DNA of 64,000 nucleotides from Epiperipatus broadwayi (lineage: Eukaryota; Onychophora; Udeonychophora; Euonychophora; Peripatidae): positions 1,870,992 through 1,934,991 of the forward strand of contig JAQFVV010006313.1 in assembly GCA_028023455.1 (NCBI GenBank). Reading direction: 5' to 3'. The translations under genes and the position numbers were made by a program. Within the stretch, counting starts at the first letter, position 1. Each line of letters opens with the position of its first letter. The notes under the pieces were generated by a model that saw only the letters and a program-made list of their open reading frames with translations, was not told the origin of the DNA and ran no database searches. Positions 55,237-64,000 of the stretch are shown here, piece by piece.

Positions 55237-57632
55237 AATGAATTTTTGGTATTTGCAGATAATTCTCGGGGTTTTTTTTAATTATCATTTTTCAAGAACA
55301 TCTGAAATATTTGTTTGTTTTTTTTTCCCCAAAATTATTTTACGGAACATGTGTTACTTGTTAAATTAAAAAAAATTTAAGAAATCCATTAATCTCTTAT
55401 AAATTCTATTCATAAACGTTAATTAATTATTTTTTTTATTATATTATAACATAGAAATATTAACAAGTTGTAAACATAATGTCACATTTTTTTATATTTA
55501 GCTAAGATTGTCAATGAGCATGTTTTTATTTTTATTTTTGGAACATTTTGCCAAAATGATTAAAATTTGGGATCTTCCATTGATAGGAGAACATGCATTA
55601 AAAAATGCATGACAACAAATGAATGTCTATTTAACTGAATTTGTGTCAGAAAAACAACCATTTGTGGCAATGTTATAGGCAATTACAGATTTCCATCTGC
55701 CAACATGAATAACCCACATTTGTTACTTTGTTCCACCACATTTTTTTATTTTATTTATTGCACTTTAAATTATATTAAATTTATTTTAATTACAATCAAT
55801 TCTCATGCTTGGTGTAATTATATGTATTTTTAAAATAATATTTAAAAAAATAAATAAACAGAAATATTAAATATGAAAACTTCTTACCAGCCATATTGGA
55901 GACTCCTGAAAAGTGATAATTAAAAAAAACCTGGTAAACTTTCAGGTTACAAGATTATCCATAAATACCTTTTTTTTTTTCAAATACCAATTTTTTTTAA
56001 GTTGCTTTGGGTATTTATAAATGTTTAGCAACAATACTAACTTTAAATTTGCTTCCTCCTTTAATCAATTATTTAAATAATATGTTATATAAACTTTCTA
56101 TGCATAATGAAATATACTTTGTTTGAACTAAATATATATCAAGAGATCATAAAATAGAACTTAAAATAGTTAAATATTACAAAAACAGCCAAAAAAACCT
56201 ATACAGCAAAGTTTTGAAAACAGAATTCTATATAATTAATTATGAAAATTTTTTTACAAGCTAATACTTCTACCACGATGGCATGCAGTAATTGATTTCA
56301 TTTATAATTAACATCCTTTTCTTTAAAAGTTACTGTAATATGCTTTAATAATCTCCTGTCTTTAAAATTTGAGATACAAATATTTTTTCTTAATTTCGAA
56401 TATAGACTGTTTCTAATTTACTTAGTCAGATTCACAAGAAGTCCAGGTTAAATATCAGGTGGTTGGCACTTTTTCCTCTTTTCTACTAGATCATTCTATT
56501 ACTGATTCAAAGCAATTTGAACAAAGCAAAAATTCAGACTTCTTAATTTAAAAAAAAATGACTATATATACTTTTGGCCTATTGTTTTTAATATTTTTGA
56601 TCTTGTTTTTAACATCTTTGATAATCTTTTATTTTCAATTTCTTATGACTTCATTTTATTTTAGTCGATTGAAATTTTCCCTTGATTTTGAATTTTATAC
56701 CTCAAAACAAGGTAATCTTTTTAGTAATTTACTTTTAATCTAATTATTTAAATTATTATTTCTTTTAACACTAGTATATTTAATCGAGTTGTTTTGCAAT
56801 ACATTCCTCTAATTTTTGATAAGAACAACAATTTTAACATAATTTATATAATTTATTAGTTTCTCTTAGATTTCAATACTTTTAAAAACTTATTATATTT
56901 GTTATTATTTTAAAATATATTTAATAATTTACTCTAACATTTAAACATTACCTATTATTATTACATCTAATATTTTATTTTCAACTATTTATTTTATTGC
57001 ATATAATTTTCTTTAAAATTTTTGAATGTTATATTTACTAACTATTTTCATAACAACAGAAAACCAGCTTACCACCATATGGAAGACCACATGACTGACA
57101 ATGAAATAAATACATTATTCATTTCAATATATGTATATCAAAATATCTATTTAACACAATCATACTTCAAACAAATAAATAAAACATCAGTAAAAGATAA
57201 ATAGCATTTAAAAAGTAATTCTGATAAAATGTTGTGGAATAAATAAATTTAATAAAACCTACTTCTTTAAATATATTTAAAAAAAAATTGTAGCATAAAA
57301 TAAAATAATGAATATCAGTAAAGCAATAATTTAATAAATATCATTAAAAAATTATTTTAAATTATAAAAAATATAATAAGATTTTATATTCTCTCGTTGT
57401 TTCATTATATTCATTGTATATGTTTATATATGTATATATAAATACAGAAGAAAAAAAAACATTCTGGAAAATATATATGTAACCAAACTAATGATATATT
57501 GTCCATACTAATAAGACTTTTTATATAATACATCATGCACAAATATGTACATGCATATAAGGATAATGGAGTCATCGCTAATTCCTGGTGATGATTTAGT
57601 ATAAATATTTTAAAACATATAAAGTTAAAACT
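55237..57632. other. AT-rich sequence, nothing recognised
   Basis: No gene. The ORFs at 56558-56743 (Phe/Leu/Ile-rich) and 57022-57204 have no recognisable similarity. Confidence 0.45.
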
Positions 57633-57925
57633 ATAATATTATATCATTTACTTTATTACTTTTACAATGTTTCTTATAATTTCAACTAACTATTGACAAT
57701 TTTGATTGCCCTAATAATCTTCTTCACAATTATAACAAACAAAATACAAATACACATGAACATGTAATTTTATATATATACATATTTGTATTCATGTATT
57801 TGTATTGTGTTTGTTATAATTCTGAAGAAAATTGCTGGGGCAATCGAAACCGTCAATAGTGGGTTATAATTAGAGGAAGCATTGTAAAGGTAATAAAGAC
57901 AGTAAACGACATTAATATAATATGT
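57633..57925. repeat. Inverted-repeat element (~290 bp), foldback MITE-like
   Basis: Left arm ~57633-57757 and right arm ~57791-57925 are reverse complements with ~85-90% identity. Shared blocks include CTATTGACNNTTTNGATTGCCC, TTCTTCANAATTATAACAAAC and AATACAAATACA. The arms meet at a short TATA-rich loop (57758-57790). No ORF. Outer ends are AT-rich (ATATTATAT), so target sites cannot be read. Confidence 0.82.
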
Positions 57926-58224
57926 ATTTGCAATGCAATAAGAAAGATAATATAATACTTCATAAAGAAGATAAAGTTAAAAATAATAAATTGCAGTGAA
58001 TCATAATAATACAGAATCTGAAAAAGTGCCTACATTTACATGATATAATAACGATAATTTATTACATTAAAATAAGACGATAACCCTATAATGAATAGTA
58101 AGTAATATATAGGTTTAAAAAATAATAACAGAAGTTATTAATCATACATATATATAGTAATTCTTATAGTGAAATAGATATTTTACTGAAATAGAATACT
58201 ATTGAAAAATTCATGAGAGAAAAA

Positions 58225-58450
58225 GAGTGCATCAGGGTAATGCAATTTTCTTAATTTTATTTAATGTGATTATTGAAGAAGCTTTTACAAATCTGTATTA
58301 AGAGAAGTTAAATCTGAAAAAAAAAATGTAATTATCGGTTCTAATTTTAAATTTGTGATGACTTTGTTCTTTTGGTAACACCTGATGAATCTGCTCTAGA
58401 ATTGATTAAATAAATTCAGTAAATTTGAAAATAATTCTGAAAATTAATTT
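58225..58450 (+). pseudogene. Reverse transcriptase fragment (LINE)
   Basis: VHQGNAIFLILFNVIIEEAF (~58226) corresponds to the RT stretch G.xQG.xLSP.LFN.YIE. About 100 bases on, in another frame, CDDFVLLVTPDESALELI (~58354) corresponds to the catalytic F.DD motif and following helix, with Cys in place of the usual Ala or Ala-like residue. The spacing is right for RT motifs B and C. The pattern suits a LINE other than the 44 kb one. Short, frameshifted and dead. Confidence 0.65.
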
Positions 58451-58621
58451 TAGTAAATTTTTAAAAAAAGCTATTAACAAGGTGGGCAATTATGCTTAAT
58501 ATAAATAATTTATATTTAATTTTAAAAAAAATATTTAAAAAATATAAATGACATTTAGTATACTAAAGCTAAGTAACTCTAGCATCAAAAAAATATTTTA
58601 ATAAAAGTGAAGCATCTGGTT

Positions 58622-58699
58622 ATTTTTTTCCATACGTCAAATCATCTAGCCGGGAAGCGAACCCGCAAGCGACTGCTTGCAAGGCCGCTGCTCTCTGTT
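58622..58699 (-). mobile_element. tRNA-derived SINE, copy 3 (5' truncated)
   Basis: The minus strand reads GGCCTTGCAAGCAGTCGCTT, then the B box GCGGGTTCGCTTCCCG, then the tail GGCTAGATGATTTGACGTATGG and A6, matching copies 1 and 2. The A-box part is missing: the copy begins next to a 19-base T run (+ strand 58699-58717). Confidence 0.75.
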
Positions 58700-59092
58700 T
58701 TTTTTTTTTTTTTTTTATGATTACAAATAATGGGCATTGACTTGCTGCTTTAAAAAATATCAGACATAGAAATAAATATTTATACTAACAAAGATATAAT
58801 ATCAATCTCACATACTTTAATAAGACATAATAATACATTGCCGAGGGACTGTAAATATCGTAATAAATAAAGATTATAACCAGTAAGATCCAGGTTTATA
58901 TTAAAATATATAGACTAGTAAACTCACATTGACATTGTTTTTACATATAGATTAAAACAATATTTTGTTCCAGTTTTATATTCAAATAGAAAATAAAAAG
59001 AATAAATAGTTAAGTAGCTGAACATATATATATATATATGTACATAAACTTCAATTTTCCCCGAATTAATGCCCATTAGTTAGAGAGATTAG

Positions 59093-59940
59093 TGTAATTA
59101 TAATGGACTTGAACTCATACTTTCAAATTCCATAAAGCTATTCAATCTATCTTATACAATTGATACACATGACCACGTATAAATGAAAAAGATAAAGGAT
59201 CTCCAATATAAGTATTTCATGCTGAACCATTACTTATCAGTTAGTTCACATCACCATCTCTCACACAGATATACAATCAGTACTCAGTTTAAATTAAAAT
59301 AGCAAATCTTCAAACATTAATGGACAAACTTCCATCTTCTCCACTCTCCAACTCCTCAGCCAGTCATATCATTGAACATTTTGAGGATAAAATGTTCAAA
59401 GTCTTAATGATGCCAATATAATTGTCAAACCCATGTTGACCTTAAGTCAATCTGATCCCTTCACATGTAGGACCTTAATATGTTCATTTAATTATACAGG
59501 CTGAATATGTTATATTTAAATACTTGTATATTATCTACTAAACTTAATATAATTATAAGAAACATGAACTCAGACATTTAAACTCCCTACAGCTATCTGA
59601 TCTATCTTAAACAACCAATACACATGACCACATACATGTGAAAAGGATAAATAATCTACAATATGTGTATTTCATGCTGAACCAGCACCAATTTGTTGGT
59701 CCAGATCATCTCTCACACATGCTCAGTTTATATTAAGATAGCACATCATCAAACTTTAATGGACAAGCTTCAATCTTCTCCACTCTCCAACTCTTTAGCC
59801 ATTCATATCATTAAAACTTCAAGTAATAAATAGTCAAAGCCCTTGTTGATGCCAATATTATTGTTATATCCTTGTTGACCTTAAGTCAGTCTGACCCTTC
59901 ACACATAGGACCTTAATATATCCATTTAATCATATGCATT
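59093..59940 (+). repeat. Family B repeat, two direct units of ~455 bp
   Basis: Unit 1 begins near AATTATAATGGACTTGAACTC (59096) and unit 2 near AATTATAAGAAACATGAACTC (59551). They share blocks such as GATACACATGACCAC, TATTTCATGCTGAACCA, AATGGACAAGCTTC, TCTTCTCCACTCTCCAACTC and TGTTGACCTTAAGTCA. Identity is ~80-85%. No ORF. Confidence 0.85.
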
Positions 59941-59942
59941 TG

Positions 59943-60447
59943 GCCATGTGTATCAGTTGTATAAGATGAACTGGATAGCTGTAGAGAGTTTGAAAGTCTA
60001 TATACTTACATTAAGTTTAGTGTAAATAATGTACATGTATTTAAATATTACATATTTAGCCTGTATTCTGCCCATTCCTCTTCTGTATAATTAAATGGAC
60101 ATATTAAGGTTCTACATGTGAGAGATTAGATTAATAAGGTCAACATGGGTATGACAATAATGTTGGCATCAATAAGTGCTTTGAACATTTCATCCTTGGA
60201 TTTTTTAATGATGTGGATGGCTGAAGAATTGGAAAAGTGAAGAAGATTGAAGCTTGCCCATTAAAGTTTGAAGATTTGCTATCTTAATATAAACTGGGAA
60301 CTGTGTTATATATGTGTGAGAAATGATAATCTGGACCAACTGATGAGTGCTGGTTCAGCATGAAATACATTTATTAAAACAAATTTTTCACATATATGGG
60401 GGCATGTGTATCTGTTGTATAAGATGGATTGGATAGCTGTAGGGAGT
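59943..60447 (-). repeat. Family B repeat, inverted stretch
   Basis: The reverse complement from 60447 to 59943 follows one whole unit and the start of a second, with the same order of blocks as 59093-59940. The symmetry point is near 59940, at CATATGCATTTGGCCATGTG. The arrangement is two direct units, then about 1.25 units reversed. Confidence 0.85.
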
Positions 60448-61378
60448 TAACAAGATTAGCTATATAATATTTGTTGGTAATTATATTTGTGGCTCATCTT
60501 AAGTAAGAGAATGAAATAAATTTCTGGGAACTCTGAATTAAGAAGATAAAATATGCAGCTTTAAAACAAAGAAAATATCTATATATGATTAAATAAATGT
60601 GCATTTTTTTATTATTTTGAAGTATCATACACTTATAGGTAATCAGATATAATTTACATTTTTTGTAAAGGGTTCTTTAATGATTTATACATAGTTCAAA
60701 CTGCTTTTTGTTTTTTTAATTACAATCAGTTTTAAATGATAATTAATTAAAAATATTGTAAAGCATCTTACTTTATATGTGTTTACTTCAGGAGATTTTT
60801 ACTCCCTTTCATATTTTTTTTCACGACTGAATGTAGTGTTAATCTGGCCGATTCTGGAGCACAATGGTCATTGGTAAGGGTTCCAAATCTGTCACTTCTG
60901 ATACTCTCATTTCTTATCATCTGAAAAGCCATAAACTACTAGATTATAATGTTTCTTTTTTTTTATTTGAAACACTTATTATAGGTTCCATATACAGAGA
61001 GAATAATAAATTTGTAAATGATATTTTAAATTTATCTCATTGGTCTTTTGCTTTGAACTTATATCCTTAGATTTGTTTCTGTTACATTACAATAATTAAT
61101 ATTAACTAATGATTATTTTTAAAAAAATATTAACATATCAAAAATCTTTTAAAGATATACTTAAAATGTCAAGTAATAGTCTGAATAAATGACAGGTTTT
61201 GTTTGTTTTGATTTTATGGATGTTTTATGTTTACTAATTTTATTTACATTATTATTTTCAACTTTTTTTGATTATTAGATGGATAAGTAAATAATTTTAA
61301 TTTTTGTACATTTACTTGCCATAATATAGTTACTGTGCTTGTTCTTTATCAGTGCAGCATATTAACACAAAAAGGCAG
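60448..61378. other. AT-rich sequence, nothing recognised
   Basis: No gene. The + strand ORF 60864-61070 has no recognisable similarity. Confidence 0.45.
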
Positions 61379-61759
61379 TACACCTGGGTCTCATTTTATG
61401 CGGTAGATAGGTTCCTCAGAAAATGCACACAAAAGAAATCGCACAAAAATAGACTTAACTTACCTTGAAAAATGGGGATACATACTGTAATTTTCCAAAA
61501 ATCACATAAAAGCAAAGCAACAATGTAAAATTATGTTAAAATTCGCATAAAAAAAATTGAAAAATAAAATATGACTAAAAAAAATTTCAAATTTAAAAAA
61601 AATTGATACAAGACAAACTTTTTTTATTAACTACAGTATTTAATTTTATTCAAAACAATATATTTTTATGTGTAATTTACATTTTTTATACATATATGGT
61701 ATTTTAATCATTATCACTATTTGAGACATCAGATTCATCACAAGAGGAAATACAATTAG

Positions 61760-61915
61760 TGACAACTTTTTTTTTAAATTCGTCTTATAGTGGATTCTCC
61801 CAAACTAAAATGTTTTCCAATCACTGTTGATCCGTCCCATTTCACTAAGTGATCTAAAATTGAAATTTTTGTTTCCAAAGAAATTCATTTTCTTGGGTGT
61901 TTTTTTCCTCTCCAT
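61760..61915 (-). pseudogene. Tigger transposase N-terminal HTH remnant
   Basis: From an ATG at 61915 the minus strand reads ERKKTPKKM; then, after a frameshift, LDHLVKWDGSTVIGKHF and LGESTIRRI. This follows the Tigger/pogo N-terminal pattern (KRK......K..IL.....G.....IG...GL.ESTVR.I), the DNA-binding CENP-B-like domain. It stops soon afterwards. Confidence 0.68.
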
Positions 61916-62207
61916 TAGGGTAAACTAAAAGTTTAAAATAAAAATAAGAACTTAGACTTATGATAATAAAAAGACACTGACTCACCCCACTGTTGGACAC
62001 AATTTAACTAAAACTAACCATTAAAAATTAAATTTTTATTTTTGTCTTTAATTTTCAATTCTGTTTAAAAATCAAATTTCATTGTTTTACATGACATTAA
62101 TTTCAGATCACGTTACGTAATTTTTAAATTGTTAATTACAATTAAAAATCAGATTTTAATTGTCAAATTTAATTGTGCCACCACTGTTACTCACCTTTAA
62201 AAAAAAA

Positions 62208-62495
62208 CTTGTGTATACTAAATGATTAATTGACTATGTACTCTTTTTTAAAAAACAAAAATAGAATATGATTTAAAATGCAAAAACAACATACATAACA
62301 TTTGAACAGATTTACATTATAATCTTGTAAAATTTATTACTTGTGGACACTAAATGATTAATTGATTATGTACTCTTTTTTTAAAGCAAAAATAGAATGT
62401 GATCTAAAATGCAAAAACAACAACTTGCATAGTATAGGCATCTATAACGTAAGAACAGATTTACATTATAATCTTGTAAAATTTAATATGTGTAT
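62208..62495 (+). repeat. ~131 bp unit, two tandem copies in Tigger element
   Basis: ACTAAATGATTAATTGACTATG at ~62217 recurs with one change at ~62348, and AACAGATTTACATTATAATC recurs in each unit. The second unit carries a ~30 bp insertion (CTTGCATAGTATAGGCATCT). Confidence 0.85.
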
Positions 62496-62588
62496 ATAAA
62501 ATGGGGAAATCCTGATTTTAAGTGAATTATGAAATTTTTTATTGCATAAAATCTATTACAGTACTATTATAAAGTGCTGAAAATATTG

Positions 62589-62713
62589 AAATTATTAGAT
62601 GGACATCAAACTCCGATAATATGCTATTATTTTAAATATGACGTGAGTGCATGAAATTTATAATTTTTAAAGTAGTAGCACACTATCGGAGCTTGACTTC
62701 TGATCTAATAATT
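62589..62713. repeat. Hairpin (~125 bp) within the Tigger element
   Basis: AAATTATTAGAT...CTCCGATAATATGCTA at 62589-62634 pairs with TAGCACACTATCGGAG...ATCTAATAATTTT at 62669-62713. The loop is ~34 bp. It may be a small MITE nested in the larger element. Confidence 0.8.
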
Positions 62714-62804
62714 TTTATTGCATAAAAGAAAACTGCATACAAAGATATTAAGAAGAAACATGAATCACATTAAATAAATCTGCATAAAACTAGACCCGGG
62801 TGTA

Positions 62805-63262
62805 ATTGTTTATGCAAAAGATTCAAAACCTTGGCTTGCGTTATTCAACAAATAATATAATAGTAATGGTAAGAAAATGGGTTTAAAAAAATCTTGTCAA
62901 TAGTTTTGTATAAATCAAATTATATAAAGGATAAAGTAGTCTATTACTTGGAACTTCATAAAAAATTTGATTACGGAAGTGTCATATTAATTATTCTCTT
63001 CCATATTAAAGTGCCTAGGGCATAAATCAAATCACCTTCTTGGATTGCTTTATGTGTCAGCTTAGAAATGGGTAACCTAAAGAAAAACCATCTCTGCTTA
63101 AAAAATATTCAGCTTCTTAATTAATCTCTGAGCAATTTAATGCATTAACTATTACACAATACTTTATACAATATCGTTTGAATTTTTTTATTTTATTTTA
63201 TGTGCATTCTTCAAATTTGTTTTAACAAAATTTATAGCTTTATAAGGAAAATAGTTAATTAG
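62805..63262. other. AT-rich sequence, nothing recognised
   Basis: No gene, tRNA-like motif or repeat identified. Confidence 0.5.
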
Positions 63263-63690
63263 ATATGTAGTTAATTAGTTGGTCAGTAGGTCAGTCATTT
63301 AGTCCGTCAGTCAGTTCACCCATCAGTCAGTACATCAGTTCATCAATCAGTCTGTGAGTCAGTCCATCAGTCAATCAGTCAGTCAGTCAGGCAAACAGAC
63401 AGGCAGACATACAGATAGACAGACAGAGAGATAAGTAGATAGGTAAATATATAGGTAGGTGGGTGGGTATGTAGGTGAGTGGGTGGGTAGGTAGGTAGGT
63501 AGGTGAGTGGGTAGGTAGGAAGGTGAGTCAGTAGGTAAATGGGTGGGTAGGTAGATGGGTGGATAGGTAAGTGGGTATATAGAAAGGCAAGTGGTTTGGT
63601 AGATAGGTATTTAGGTAGGTAGGTAGGTAGGTAGATAGGTAGGTAGATATATATATATATATATATATAGATAGACAAACAGATAGATAT

Positions 63691-63786
<96 letters not shown>

Positions 63787-63872
63787 CAGACAAACATAGA
63801 TGGGTAGATAGATAGACAGACAGACAAGTAGACATGTAGATAGATAGGTGGATAGGTTGATAGGTGGATGGA
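63263..63872. repeat. Graded tetranucleotide array
   Basis: The unit changes along the array: mostly CAGT (63263-63390), then CAGA (63391-63430), then GGTA/GGTG (63436-63648), a (TA)n run (63648-63668), GATA (63669-63784), then mixed GACA, GATG and GGTG to ~63872. All ORFs through it are artefacts. Confidence 0.97.
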
Positions 63873-63982
63873 TTTGTTTTGTTTTAAAAAATAAGTTTGC
63901 TTACTTACAATAAAAAATTATATATAATTAAAAAATATTTAAGATGACATTAAATCATAACACAGTAACAATAGTAACAATA

Positions 63983-64000
63983 TAATATATATATATATAT
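63983..64000. repeat. (TA)n run at window end
   Basis: TA repeats continue to the last base and presumably beyond. Confidence 0.9.

Larger units (their letters stand above)
61379..62804 (-). mobile_element. Tigger/pogo-like DNA transposon, internally deleted
   Basis: The left end (61381) CACCTGGGTCTCATTTTATG and the right end read inward on the minus strand (62802) CACCCGGGTCTAGTTTTATG are terminal inverted repeats with only three differences in the first 20 bases. TA dinucleotides at 61379-61380 and 62803-62804 form the target duplication. A CENP-B-type helix-turn-helix remnant lies inside on the minus strand; the catalytic domain is absent. At ~1.4 kb it is a non-autonomous derivative. Confidence 0.8.

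Noticed and set aside
63379-63835. Three overlapping ~75-99 codon minus-strand ORFs
   Set aside because: Also a tetranucleotide array read in different frames.

Overview
This is an AT-rich (roughly a quarter G+C by eye), microsatellite-laden piece of an invertebrate metazoan genome. I found no host protein-coding gene, rRNA, functional tRNA gene or CRISPR array. Nearly everything I can support is mobile-element debris or repeats. The mix of very long (TA)n arrays, (TTC)n/(GAA)n tracts, (GATA)n-type arrays, Tc1/mariner, Tigger/pogo, hAT, Jockey-like LINE, tRNA-derived SINE and Ty3/Gypsy-like remains would suit a mollusc (a cephalopod is plausible) or another invertebrate; the sequence does not settle it. 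A run of exactly 500 N at 30831-31330 marks a scaffold gap.

Layout. 1-8296: a minus-strand LTR retrotransposon with unusually long LTRs (5' LTR 5165-8296, about 3.1 kb; 3' LTR cut by the window at base 1, ending at 1589), a primer-binding-site-like motif, a polypurine tract, a coiled-coil gag-like ORF and an integrase C-terminal remnant, but no visible RT or RNase H. 8351-12000: a gene-less block with strong C depletion on the + strand. 14.2-15.8 kb: broken Tc1/mariner transposase. 15.8-16.3 kb: foldback element. 16.35-16.87 kb and 34.9-36.4 kb: two loci of a ~395-410 bp repeat (family A); at the second the copies switch orientation. 18-22.6 kb: long TA arrays with little else. 23.8-30.8 kb: a large imperfect palindrome (two ~3.3 kb arms, ~430 bp spacer) whose outer right edge runs into the gap. 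39.6-40.1 kb: GATA/GGTA array. 43.5-46.3 kb: decayed Jockey-like LINE followed by a hAT remnant, apparently nested. 46.4, 47.4 and 58.6 kb: three copies of one tRNA-derived SINE. 58.2 kb: a second RT fragment. 59.1-60.45 kb: family B (~455 bp units), two direct copies then an inverted stretch. 61.38-62.80 kb: internally deleted Tigger-like element with TA target duplication. 63.26-63.87 kb: a tetranucleotide array whose unit drifts along its length.

No set of genes works together here. The biology is structural: repeated inverted duplications at scales from ~120 bp hairpins to a 7 kb palindrome, often bordered by (TA)n. Most long ORFs are microsatellite translations or shadows of transposon sequence. 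All homology calls are from motif recognition by eye; no database search was run.
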